From Paenibacillus arenosi (GTDB taxonomy: Bacteria; Bacillota; Bacilli; Paenibacillales; Paenibacillaceae), in assembly GCF_014841135.1 (NCBI RefSeq), contig NZ_JACYTN010000013.1:1-64000 (forward strand): 64,000 nucleotides of DNA. Direction: 5' to 3'. This document shows, piece after piece, positions 36,638 to 45,297 of the stretch. Position numbers and translations under genes: made by a program. The notes under the pieces were generated by a model. It worked only from the letters and a program-made list of their open reading frames with translations, was not told the DNA's origin and made no database searches. Position 1 is the first letter of the stretch. Every line of letters starts with the position of its first letter.

Positions 36638-39600
36638 ATGAGGAAAATGCGAGTTCTGTTATCTGCGCTATTGATTGGTAGCTCATTAACGTTGTTTTCA
36701 ACGCAAACACAAGCCGCACCAGCTATAAAAGTCTATATTGATGGGGAGTATTTATCTACACCTCAGCCACCTATTGTGGTAAACAGTAGAACGCTACTTC
36801 CGCTCAAATCCGTATTTGAGGGACTAAATGCAACGGTTCACTATGATAAAAAGACAAGAACAGTAACGTCAAGCAAAAGCGGCACCACAGTAGTGTTAAA
36901 GCTAGGATCCAAGAACGCAAAAGTAAATGGTAAAAATGTTACGATGGATGTACCCGCACAGTCAATCGGGGGCAGAACGATGGTACCTGTCCGATTTGTT
37001 AGTCAGTCGTTCGGAGCGCAAGCTGATTATGAGCGATATAGCAGAACGGTGCACATCACGACTTCGGATGGTTCCGGAAGCAATCCAAATCCAGGTACAC
37101 CGCAAAATCCAGACAATACTTCTTTCTCAGCTGTTCGAAATGTTAGAGCTGAGATTACAGGTAAGTCAGGTGACGCGAGCGATATTACGGTTCACTTTGA
37201 TAAGTCTTCCACCGAGGCAAATGTGAAGAACTATCGTATTTTAGTTGTGAAAGCTGACAATTCTAGCAGCTTCAACGAAACGAGAGCGAAGTCAGCATCG
37301 CATGGCAATTATACAGAAGTGAATACACATGGCATTAACCAGTCAGTTAATTTGCCGGCAAGTTTGCGTGATGTTGATGGAGATGTGATTCGATCAAATC
37401 AGTCCTATAAGGTGTATATACTGACTCAAGGTTTGAATCATAGATCGGGACTATCTTATGCGTCTTCTACGGTGAAGATCCCAGAAAGTGCAACAGGAAT
37501 CACGGTTACAAATGTGAAGGCAACGGATGTAAGTGATTACGGAGATGGACGCGATCTATCGGTTAGCTTCTCCAGACCATACAATGATGACCTAGTATCC
37601 AATTATCGCGTGATGGTTGTTAAGACGAAGGATGCACATCGTTTTGATCTCAATGCGGCAAATGCCGTTCCTAGTCAGCATTACAGTACGGTATATAAGA
37701 ATGGATCTACACTCACGGAGAAGCTGAATTCGACAACTAAGGATACTGCAGGCGATTACATTCGTAATGGCGAATCCTATACGGTGTTTGTATTATCAGT
37801 AAGCAACAATTCGAGTAGTTCACCTAACAAGTTGTCTGCTGGATCAGTAGTTACACTGGAAGGGGCCTCTGGCCTGCCGGTTATTACTAAGATTGAAGAT
37901 GTAAGCAACTATGGAGATGGGCGTGACTTAGAAGTTAGCTTTAATCGTGCTGATGATGAGTCTAACGTCAGCCAATATCGTGTCTTCGTCGTTAAGTCAA
38001 GAAATGCGAGCAGTTTCAATCTTGCGGAGGCAGGTAAAGTATCTTCTGGTAGATATACGGAAGTAAGTAAAAATGGCTACTATAGCTATAAAGTGAACCT
38101 TACTTCTAGTGCGAGAGATGTGGACGGATCATACCTCCGTAATGGGGAAAGCTATCAAGTGTTTGTCATGGCGGTGTCTTGGAATAAGGACAGATTGTCT
38201 GCTCCATCTCAAACGATGACTCTATCTGATAATAATTATTCGAATGCTCCGACTAATGTAATAGTAAGAGATGTAAATGATTATCACGATGGTCGAGATT
38301 TAACGGTTTCCTTCAATAAAGTGCATGATGAGTCCAGCTTTAATCACTATCGAATTTTTGTGGTGAAGTCATCACAAGCACACAATTTCACTTTACATCA
38401 AGCGAATGGTGTGGGAACGAGCAATTTTACGTATGTAAATAAAACGGGCGGTAATATTAGTCAAACATTGACTTCCTTTACTCGCGATATCGATGGTGTG
38501 CCTATTAAAAGTGGAGAGAGCTATAAAGTGTTTGTAATGGCAGTCAACAATAATCAGCATTACAACGTTTTATCCACTGCTTCCGATTCGATTACATTGT
38601 CGGGCAACTCAAGTGTGCAAGCAGCTTCAAATGTTCATGTACGTGACATTAGCGATTTCAACGATGGACGTGATGTGCAGGTATCCTTTAACCGCGCAGG
38701 GGATGAGTCGAATATCAATCACTATCGCGTTCTAATCGTTAAAGCTCATCAAGCTGGAAATTTCACATTGGCTCATGCGAACAATGTAAATAGCTCTTAT
38801 CAAGCTTATGTGAGTAAGACAGGAAAACATATTACGCAGGCGATGAATGCTGATATGAAAGATGTAGATGGAAATCCTATCCGCAGTGGTGAAAGGTATC
38901 GAGTTTACGTCATGTCAGTTGGTTTATACGGCAACACATTGTCAGCTCCTTCGGGTGAATTTACGTTATCTGGTACGCTGAACACTAGCCCTGTAACGAA
39001 TGTGACGGCTCAAGTTGTGAACCAGCATACGACAAATCGTAAGATTGATGTTAGCTTCTATACAAACAGTAATGAATCTAATGTGCAAGAATATCGAATT
39101 TTGTTGGTTCGTGCTGAACAAGCACATATCCTAAATGCTTCAACTGCTTTAGGTGTTGCGGAGTCCAATTTTACAAGAGTCTCCAAGCAGGGGGGATATG
39201 TAAAGCAACAAATTGCTGATACGGCTAAGGATATGCTGGGCAATCCTCTGATTAAAGGTGTTACTTACCGTACGTACGTTCTTACGGTTGCTAGCAATAA
39301 TCCACATCAAACAAGTTCACTGTCTAATGGTTATGCTGAGTTTACGTTATCTGAGCAAGCAGTACCTGCTGTAAACTATGTAGCTGCATATTCAGATGGC
39401 AACCAATATAGTTTTAAGTCCGTATTTGAAAAACCGACGAACTCCAGTCAAGTTGCTTATTATGCAGTAATGGTCGTACCGACTTATGCAGCAGGAAGCT
39501 TTACGTTGGAGCAAGCTAACCAAGTTCATTCCAATCGCTACAAGTTCTCAAACGGCAATGGAGACAACACGATTACTTGGTCAACGAGTGACGTTGACAT

Positions 39601-39718
39601 ATATGGTAGCTCTATTCAAAGGGGCGTAGCATATAAAGTGTTTGTGTTATCTATTTCCAACGGAGCTAACGGAACAGGCAATGCATTGTCTTCCGCTTCT
39701 AATGAGATTGTGTTGTAA
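36638..39718 (+). CDS. Secreted protein with copper-amine-oxidase-N domain and seven repeats
   Basis: 1026 residues. A signal peptide (1-27, ending TQAAPA) precedes a Cu_amine_oxidN1-type domain (about 28-145, NSRTLLPLKSVFEGL ... GRTMVPVRFVSQSF). A Pro/Asn linker follows, then seven repeats of about 115-125 residues. Each repeat has an N-terminal strand such as VRDVNDYHDGRDLTVSF, a core YRVFVVKS...F.L..A, and a closing DVDG..IR.GE.Y.VFVM. The repeats resemble a Fibronectin-III-like beta sandwich in length and pattern, but I do not recognise the family. There is no LPXTG and no S-layer domain. The ribosome-binding site is AGGAGG. Confidence 0.88.
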   Translation: MRKMRVLLSALLIGSSLTLFSTQTQAAPAIKVYIDGEYLSTPQPPIVVNSRTLLPLKSVFEGLNATVHYDKKTRTVTSSKSGTTVVLKLGSKNAKVNGKNVTMDVPAQSIGGRTMVPVRFVSQSFGAQADYERYSRTVHITTSDGSGSNPNPGTPQNPDNTSFSAVRNVRAEITGKSGDASDITVHFDKSSTEANVKNYRILVVKADNSSSFNETRAKSASHGNYTEVNTHGINQSVNLPASLRDVDGDVIRSNQSYKVYILTQGLNHRSGLSYASSTVKIPESATGITVTNVKATDVSDYGDGRDLSVSFSRPYNDDLVSNYRVMVVKTKDAHRFDLNAANAVPSQHYSTVYKNGSTLTEKLNSTTKDTAGDYIRNGESYTVFVLSVSNNSSSSPNKLSAGSVVTLEGASGLPVITKIEDVSNYGDGRDLEVSFNRADDESNVSQYRVFVVKSRNASSFNLAEAGKVSSGRYTEVSKNGYYSYKVNLTSSARDVDGSYLRNGESYQVFVMAVSWNKDRLSAPSQTMTLSDNNYSNAPTNVIVRDVNDYHDGRDLTVSFNKVHDESSFNHYRIFVVKSSQAHNFTLHQANGVGTSNFTYVNKTGGNISQTLTSFTRDIDGVPIKSGESYKVFVMAVNNNQHYNVLSTASDSITLSGNSSVQAASNVHVRDISDFNDGRDVQVSFNRAGDESNINHYRVLIVKAHQAGNFTLAHANNVNSSYQAYVSKTGKHITQAMNADMKDVDGNPIRSGERYRVYVMSVGLYGNTLSAPSGEFTLSGTLNTSPVTNVTAQVVNQHTTNRKIDVSFYTNSNESNVQEYRILLVRAEQAHILNASTALGVAESNFTRVSKQGGYVKQQIADTAKDMLGNPLIKGVTYRTYVLTVASNNPHQTSSLSNGYAEFTLSEQAVPAVNYVAAYSDGNQYSFKSVFEKPTNSSQVAYYAVMVVPTYAAGSFTLEQANQVHSNRYKFSNGNGDNTITWSTSDVDIYGSSIQRGVAYKVFVLSISNGANGTGNALSSASNEIVL

Positions 39719-39723
39719 ATAAT

Positions 39724-39770
39724 AAAGGGCTCTCTTGCCGTCGCAATTGACGGACTAGAGAGCCCTTTTA
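39724..39770. terminator. Terminator between the repeat protein and copD genes
   Basis: The 12-bp stem AAAGGGCTCTCT / AGAGAGCCCTTT has an inner stem CCGTC/GACGG and a T-rich tail. It is likely used by both convergent genes. Confidence 0.9.
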
Positions 39771-39875
39771 TATGTTCCCATATGATAATCAAGCTTTCAT
39801 GTTATACAGTTAGTAATACATATTGGTATGCAGGAAGCAGCACATAGTAGCATGTCAGCATCGATCTTTGCACAG

Positions 39876-40958
39876 TTACACTATAGCAGGCACGATCGAT
39901 ATCAGAACAGCTATAAATACGGTAATAACTGCTAAACAACCTATCGCAATGAACACAAATGGAGATTGTTTCTTCCGATAAGCCATAACCATCAAAGCGG
40001 CGAATAGTATAGCCATGAAAGACAGTATTAGAGTGTAGCTATTAAAAGCTAAGTCCACTCGCCAGTTGATGCTCCAGCCTCCTTGGTGCAGCAGTTCAAA
40101 CCATTGGGATACACCATCCGTTTGGAGTACTTGTGCTACATCACGGGGTGAAGCGGAATGCGTCATAAATGCAGTCACTAGCAAAATAATAACAACGACG
40201 ATCGTCTCTGCGCGCAGCCACTTTAGATGCATTTTCTTTCTAAGTAAAAATCCATTGATGAATGCTAGGCTTATCAATACAGCATATAAGAGATGCTTCA
40301 ACAGCAGCGCTTGTCCGTAAGGCAGCAGCCAAGAATCCCAATAAGTCGGTGTGATATATTCCATTAGGATAAGGCCTGCTGCTGTAATGGCAGTCATACA
40401 TCCGATAGCTAATGGTGAGTACCAGTTCATGAATGTGTTCCAGCGTGATTCACTGGTAGAGAACCAACTAACTATCAGCAAAATGCCAAACCACAGGCAT
40501 ACGGCGGCAAAATGAATCCAGTGCGCAATAAATCCTCCTATGGCATCTACGGATGAAGCATGACTCGTCCAAGCGATTAGGACACTCAGCAGTAAGCTCC
40601 ATACGAATGCAGTAGCAGCTGCACCTCTAGAAGCTTTTACATCGATAAGCTGTATAAAAACGGCTAACAGGATCGCAGCTAAGCCAAGTGTCAGCCATTG
40701 AATCCCCATATCGGAACTTAGAAGATAACGGAATATTGAGAACGGTTGCCCCGATTGCTCCGCTAGAAAATCCAAAATAGGAATAAGTGGTACAAATGAT
40801 AACAGAGCTATTAATAAGCTGCTGCCCGTTAGTAAACAAGTAGGCAGTGTATATGCTGGACGAGTGCGTTCAGGTAGAGAATATAGAAACAGTCCCCCAA
40901 TTAATATAGCGAAGCACACGTATAACGCTGCTTCGGTAACGGTTAACAGCCCAATCAT
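39876..40958 (-). CDS. CopD-family copper-related membrane protein
   Basis: 360 residues with about nine helices. Conserved His-containing membrane motifs (AHWIHFAAVCLWFGILLIVSW, VLISLAFINGFLLRKK) fit CopD. Its start codon overlaps the stop of the CopC-like gene (ATGA). CopC/CopD pairs take part in copper uptake or tolerance, and in Bacillus the two parts are fused in YcnJ. Here they are separate genes. Confidence 0.9.
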   Translation of the reverse strand: MIGLLTVTEAALYVCFAILIGGLFLYSLPERTRPAYTLPTCLLTGSSLLIALLSFVPLIPILDFLAEQSGQPFSIFRYLLSSDMGIQWLTLGLAAILLAVFIQLIDVKASRGAAATAFVWSLLLSVLIAWTSHASSVDAIGGFIAHWIHFAAVCLWFGILLIVSWFSTSESRWNTFMNWYSPLAIGCMTAITAAGLILMEYITPTYWDSWLLPYGQALLLKHLLYAVLISLAFINGFLLRKKMHLKWLRAETIVVVIILLVTAFMTHSASPRDVAQVLQTDGVSQWFELLHQGGWSINWRVDLAFNSYTLILSFMAILFAALMVMAYRKKQSPFVFIAIGCLAVITVFIAVLISIVPAIV

Positions 40959-41497
40959 GAATTAGCGTCTTTCTTTTTCATAATAAAGAACAATACGATT
41001 ACTGCGATTCCGAGCACAACGACGATAATAGGGAGCATAAGACTGTCACCGTCAAGTTTGGATGTATTTTGTTGCTCGTTTACAGAGGTAGCTGCGTCTG
41101 TAGTAATCGTTGTCTGTTTCTTACCATCGTTAGCTGCAGTTTGCTCATCTTGTACGGTAAATTGGTAGTTTCCGTGGATAAGATGACCGTCTGCTCCGAT
41201 GATAGACCAGTTTACTGTTATTTTTCCATTAGGCAATGGAACTGATGTCGTACCTTTCAAATGAGGTCCGTCAATTTGAATCGTGTCTACAGCAATGGCT
41301 TGCCCAGCTTCATTTGCAAGGGTAAACGTGCTTCCTTTGAGTATGTCTGTATTAAAAGTTAATTGAAGTGCTTTGACATCTTCCTTCACCACTGCATCTA
41401 TAGCAGGAATCGACTCCGTAAGATTACTGTGAGCCCATACTTGAGTAGGAATTAGAATAAGGTAGAGGCTTAGTATACATGCAAAAAAATTTCTCAT
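40955..41497 (-). CDS. CopC-domain copper-binding protein with membrane anchor
   Basis: 180 residues. A signal peptide ends at VWA, leaving an N-terminal His (HSNLTESIPA), which in CopC proteins binds Cu(II). The beta-sandwich CopC domain follows (about 23-117, VNWSIIGADGHLIHGNYQFTV). A Thr/Gln linker leads to a C-terminal helix (about 152-173) and a KKKD tail. It is attached to the outer face of the membrane and presumably hands copper to the CopD protein encoded just downstream. Confidence 0.92.
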   Translation of the reverse strand: MRNFFACILSLYLILIPTQVWAHSNLTESIPAIDAVVKEDVKALQLTFNTDILKGSTFTLANEAGQAIAVDTIQIDGPHLKGTTSVPLPNGKITVNWSIIGADGHLIHGNYQFTVQDEQTAANDGKKQTTITTDAATSVNEQQNTSKLDGDSLMLPIIVVVLGIAVIVLFFIMKKKDANS

Positions 41498-41772
41498 CTG
41501 TCAATGCATCCTTTCCTTGTGTGTGGTCATGATGTATGATTCAAACTTGTTGGGAACTTATTCATTTTAACGAAAAATAGGTGGGATGAACACCTTTTTC
41601 GCATTAATCCTATCCGAATAAAGGAAATGTTGTGACAGTATATTCACATTCATAATAGAGGCTGTGTAGTGCAATTCTTAGTGTTAAACAACTATGTATG
41701 CATGGAGGTTTACGTGTGGTAAGGTAAGGCGATAAGAAGTAAGGAGTAACGTTTACGTAAAGGAGAATGAGT

Positions 41773-42420
41773 GTGGCTAAGCAGAAGTATTACGTCGTGT
41801 GGGTTGGGAACACACCTGGTATTTATACGAACTGGAATGAATGCCGAGTACAAGTTGAGGCATTTAAAGATGCCAAATATAAATCGTTTACGTCTAAAGA
41901 AGAAGCAGAACAAGCCTATCAAGATGGATGGGCACGTCACTATGGAAAGAGTAGCAATCAGGCATCAGAGAAGGGGCGGTCTGCTACCTCATCCGGGATC
42001 CATACGACGGCTGAAATTGATTATCATAGTATCTCGGTAGACGTTGGAACAAAAGGGAATCCGGGCCCTATTGAATATAGAGGTGTAGATACGAAGACAG
42101 GGGAAGTTCTATTCGCTCACGGTCCCGTTCAAAATGGAACGAACAATTTGGGAGAGTTTTTAGCAATTGTTCATTCATTGGCATACTTAAAGAAACAAGG
42201 CAGCAACAAGACGGTATACAGTGATTCTCAAACTGCTTTGAAGTGGGTACGTGAGAAGAAGGTAGCTACGACACTGGAGCGAAATGAATCAACAAAGGAA
42301 GTATGGACGCTTGTAGATCGAGCACTGCATTGGCTGCAAGCAAATAGCTATGAGAATAAGCTGCTGAAGTGGCAAACCCAGCAGTGGGGTGAGATTAAAG
42401 CGGACTACGGTAGAAAATAA
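41773..42420 (+). CDS. Ribonuclease H with viroplasmin N-domain
   Basis: About 215 residues. An N-terminal viroplasmin/caulimovirus-VI type RNA-DNA hybrid-binding domain (KYYVVWVGNTPGIYTNWNEC) is joined by a Ser-rich linker to an RNase H fold. The fold starts SISVDVGTKGNPGPIEYRGV, has NLGEFLAIVHSL with the catalytic Glu, and SDSQTALKWV with Asp. It degrades RNA in RNA-DNA hybrids. GTG at 41773 is preferred because AAAGGAG lies seven bases upstream and the protein then starts MAKQKYYVVW like its relatives. The ATG at 41767 abuts the ribosome-binding site. Confidence 0.94.
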   Translation: MAKQKYYVVWVGNTPGIYTNWNECRVQVEAFKDAKYKSFTSKEEAEQAYQDGWARHYGKSSNQASEKGRSATSSGIHTTAEIDYHSISVDVGTKGNPGPIEYRGVDTKTGEVLFAHGPVQNGTNNLGEFLAIVHSLAYLKKQGSNKTVYSDSQTALKWVREKKVATTLERNESTKEVWTLVDRALHWLQANSYENKLLKWQTQQWGEIKADYGRK

Positions 42421-42429
42421 AATAGACAC

Positions 42430-42466
42430 AAAAAAACACGGATGAATAGGGATCCGTGTTTTTTTG
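42430..42466. terminator. Terminator between RNase H and CHRD genes
   Basis: The 14-bp stem AAAAAAACACGGAT / ATCCGTGTTTTTTT has an 8-base loop. It is bidirectional between convergent genes. Confidence 0.92.
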
Positions 42467-42479
42467 TTGAAATGGATAC

Positions 42480-42899
42480 TTAGCGACGTAGTTGTCCTCT
42501 AATTTCTCCATTCGGATGCTTAACCGTGTGAACGTTAACGTAAGCATTGCCGCTTTTGATCTCAGCGACTAAATCTGCGATCGTTCTGCCAGCCAGAGGC
42601 CCGACGAGATCGTTGCTTGTTAATACACCTGTAACGAAGCCTTTTTTAACCGATATTGGATACTTGGTTGTGCTGAACAAAAATGCGACAACAGGTCCGT
42701 TAGCTCCTTTTCTTGCGAGATGAATGTGTGCTTGAAGTAATTTGGAAATGTTTCGAACGGCAAGACGGAACCTGATCTGTGTTCCATTATTAACTACTTT
42801 AAGTACTGCAATTCCTGATGCTTTCGTTTTGACTGGTGGAACTTCGTTACGGCCTCTTAGGACGGCCTTGAACGCTTTCGAATGTTTTAAAGTACCGAT
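42480..42899 (-). CDS. CHRD-domain protein lacking a canonical start codon
   Basis: Translating upstream of the short TTG frame at 42680 gives a complete CHRD domain. It runs FKAVLRGRNEVPPVKTKASG, then QAHIHLARKGANGPVVAFLF, then LVGPLAGRTIADLV and AYVNVHTVKHPNGEIRGQ. There is no ATG, GTG or TTG in this frame between the stop codon near 42914 and 42680. AAGGAG is followed after nine bases by ATC at 42899, a credible non-canonical start that gives 139 residues. CHRD domains are small secreted or cytosolic beta domains of uncertain function. No signal peptide is seen. A sequencing error at the start codon is the main alternative. Confidence 0.75.
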   Translation of the reverse strand: MGTLKHSKAFKAVLRGRNEVPPVKTKASGIAVLKVVNNGTQIRFRLAVRNISKLLQAHIHLARKGANGPVVAFLFSTTKYPISVKKGFVTGVLTSNDLVGPLAGRTIADLVAEIKSGNAYVNVHTVKHPNGEIRGQLRR

Positions 42900-43137
42900 G
42901 ACTACCCACTCCTTTTATTATGAAGTTGATTTAACTTATTCTGAAGGAAGAGGGAACGGCTGTGTTCCTGACTAGAGAAATGAAATAATTACCGAAAAGC
43001 TGTCATGTTTAACTAAGCATGTGCATATGATATCAGTAGTGGCCTCAATCTCATCGCTTCTATTCATGCAAAAGATTGGTTGCCATAAAGGGCGTTGGAA
43101 AAATTTTTTTCTGCTGTGAAAGATTTGCGCTCAAATG

Positions 43138-43208
43138 TGTTATAATACAACTATCGAAGTTATTGCACGCTGAAGTAAGTGCCCCGAACATAGCGTTTGG
43201 GGCACTTA
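43138..43208 (+). promoter_or_regulatory. Promoter and 5' leader hairpin of ydjO
   Basis: The extended -10 TGTTATAAT (43138-43146) lacks an obvious -35. The leader begins near 43153 and contains a perfect 10-bp hairpin TAAGTGCCCC (43176-43185) / GGGGCACTTA (43199-43208) with a 13-base loop, 41 bases before the ydjO start. It has no T-tract, so it is not a simple terminator. The 42915-43130 stretch shows no gene. Confidence 0.55.
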
Positions 43209-43249
43209 TTGTATCGCATGTGAATCTTGAAAAGAAAGAGGGATGGTTC

Positions 43250-43462
43250 ATGTATAATTCACGTAAGAAACCTCAAGATGACATTCCTGAAGAAATCACA
43301 TCCATATGGGCTTGTACAAGTGAGGACTGTAAAGGATGGATGAGAGATAACTTCGTCTTCTCATCTGAGCCAACGTGCGTTCAGTGCAACTCGCCAATGG
43401 TTAAGAGCGAAAGAAAGCTGGCCGTGCTAGTGAATACAAGTCCGAGTCAGTCAAAGAAATAA
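43250..43462 (+). CDS. ydjO: YdjO-like cold-inducible small protein
   Basis: 70 residues with two CxxxxC/CxxC pairs (WACTSEDCKGWMRDNF and PTCVQCNSPM) that probably bind zinc. The sequence IPEEITSIWACTSEDCKGW fits the YdjO family, known as cold-inducible in Bacillus. ATG at 43250 has GAGGGATGG upstream. The longer frame from 43076 runs through the promoter and leader and is rejected. Confidence 0.9.
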   Translation: MYNSRKKPQDDIPEEITSIWACTSEDCKGWMRDNFVFSSEPTCVQCNSPMVKSERKLAVLVNTSPSQSKK

Positions 43463-43558
43463 GATAGAATATCTGCTATTAATCATGTAGTTGGTGCTGT
43501 CCTGTAGCGAGGTGATTGTTTATGCAGTCATTTCCACGTGGGTTTGGTACCTAAAGTT

Positions 43559-43586
43559 AAAATCACCCAGTAGGGTGATTTTTTTC
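43559..43586 (+). terminator. Terminator after ydjO
   Basis: The 10-bp stem AAAATCACCC / GGGTGATTTT has an AGTA loop and a run of T. Confidence 0.92.
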
Positions 43587-43589
43587 TTT

Positions 43590-44450
43590 ATAGATAATGA
43601 CCATAATATAAAAAAAGTAAGAGAACGACAGTCTGGACATACTGCCTCTATATGCCTGATGAAAAATGTTAAGAAATGCTTGAAAATGATATCTATAAGG
43701 AGTATATTGGAAATTAAAGGGTGTGACAGGATATAGAAAAGCATCCAGCAGTTTTTATGATTGACCTCATTTTGGATGTAATCCACATCTAATTACCAAT
43801 TGAAATGGTGAATGGAAATTGAATCATTTCTCAGCTAAGTAAAATGATAACCCAACTTCAACCCCCTATTTTAAAATCTTGCTGAAGGCATTTTTGCAAC
43901 CATTTGTTTATGTATACATATGTATTTTATTAATAATATGATTCTTCGCATTTGATACTCCGATAATGCTTACTTCCTTTTCGTTTTTCTAATGTCGGTA
44001 CGACAACTACGTTTAAATTGTAATTTCATCATAATATCTTCTCATACTCCATTGCCTATTTCATTTGTATTAGAAACTAACCACGTTTTCAATTTCGTAT
44101 TTCGTACTTTTGTGGCTGCTATCGTCTATAGTAATTCGACACGTTCTGCATCCAAATTTTGAACGAAAATACTAATTACGCTTTTTATATCACTATTTAC
44201 ATAAATACCTTTTAACTCCATTGTTCGATAGACATATACATGGATAGCAATCATGATTCAGGTCTTTTTGTCATTCACAAAAAAAAGATTTGGCTTAAGA
44301 CAGTAAATTTCTACTTCAAATTAGTCGAATAAAGTCGATAAAAATAGATAGAAAAATCGATCTAAAAATGATTGACGTGACATTATTTTATAAAATATGA
44401 TTATTTTAGAAGTTTATCTGGCCAATAGACTTTTAAAAATTATACTAGGA
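43590..44450. other. Long AT-rich non-coding stretch
   Basis: About 860 bases without a believable gene on either strand. It is much richer in A and T than its surroundings. It includes ATTGACGTGACATT near 44370 with a possible -35 (TTGACG) but no clear -10 at the right distance. The only long frames overlap the ydjO terminator. It lies directly upstream of the tandem hydrolase array and may hold its control region or mark a site of DNA acquisition. Confidence 0.7.
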
Positions 44451-44460
44451 GGACAAAAGT

Positions 44461-45177
44461 GTGAAGATGAAAAAGCTTTTATTCTTGACGATGTGTGCAG
44501 TATTGTTGCTAGTAATTCCTGTACAGGCGGGTGCAACTTCAAGTGAACCGCAGTTGGAACAAATTGTGACGCTACATGGTAATGGCCTGACGAAGCAAGA
44601 ATTGAAGCAGGATATTTCTAGGCTGGCTAAAGAAGCTGGTCTGAGCGAGCAACAAGTGAGCCAGCAGATTCTAGATGAGCTGAAATCCAAACAATCCTCT
44701 GACATTGGCGTCTTCTCTTCAGGTGGCGGTGGAGGAAGCTACCAACTAGATACAAGCCGCAAAGGAACATTCTTCTATCAACCAGCCGCTACTTTCGGCG
44801 TACCTCATGGACACATTGGTATTTATTATTCCACTACTCAAATTGTTGAAGCTGCTAACAGTACCCTAGGCATCCGTAAAGCATCCGTCTCTGGTAGAAA
44901 AGTAGAAGGAGGCTCTCGTATACAGACTGTAAATTCAACTTCGACAACTCAAGATAGTAATGCAGCGAACTGGGCAAATGGAAAAGTTGGTGGCTCGTAT
45001 AATAACAATTTTGTGAGCAATCGTTCTTGCGGAGGAAGCTCCTTTAACTGCTCTCAGCTTGTATGGTGCGCATTTAAACAAGTTGTTGGTATTGATATCG
45101 ACAAAGATGGTGGTTGGGGTGTTTATCCTAAAGACATCCGTGATTCTAGCCTCGTGAATACAATAAAGACTTACTAA
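44461..45177 (+). CDS. Secreted permuted NlpC/P60-like (YiiX-like) hydrolase, copy 1
   Basis: 238 residues. A signal peptide ends near VQAGA. A helical segment of about 50 residues follows (LHGNGLTKQELKQDISRLAK), perhaps a propeptide, then a Gly-rich linker (SSGGGGGS). The catalytic domain has HGHIGIYY with a His, IVEAAN, and later FNCSQLVWCAFK with the proposed nucleophile Cys. This His-before-Cys order is that of the circularly permuted YiiX/YaeF group. The C-terminus is DIRDSSLV. It starts with GTG behind AGGAGG. Peptide, amide or lipid-linked substrates are all possible. Confidence 0.82.
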   Translation: MKMKKLLFLTMCAVLLLVIPVQAGATSSEPQLEQIVTLHGNGLTKQELKQDISRLAKEAGLSEQQVSQQILDELKSKQSSDIGVFSSGGGGGSYQLDTSRKGTFFYQPAATFGVPHGHIGIYYSTTQIVEAANSTLGIRKASVSGRKVEGGSRIQTVNSTSTTQDSNAANWANGKVGGSYNNNFVSNRSCGGSSFNCSQLVWCAFKQVVGIDIDKDGGWGVYPKDIRDSSLVNTIKTY

Positions 45178-45297
45178 TATCATTTGATAACTGAATAAGA
45201 ATGAGTTAGTGTGTGCAAATACTGGGTGGGAGTGTCGTAAATAGTACGGCACTCCACTTACAGCTAGATAAGAGCAAACATTTTGGAGGATGCAAAT

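Noticed and set aside
42742-42975. Plus-strand 77-residue frame
   Set aside because: It is antisense to the CHRD domain, which is clearly the conserved coding strand.
43076-43249. N-terminal extension of ydjO to 43076
   Set aside because: It would read through the promoter and leader hairpin. The ATG at 43250 has a ribosome-binding site and matches the family start.
43491-43786. Overlapping plus and minus frames of about 80 residues after ydjO
   Set aside because: Both cross the ydjO terminator, are rich in hydrophobic and AT-coded residues and lack plausible ribosome-binding sites.
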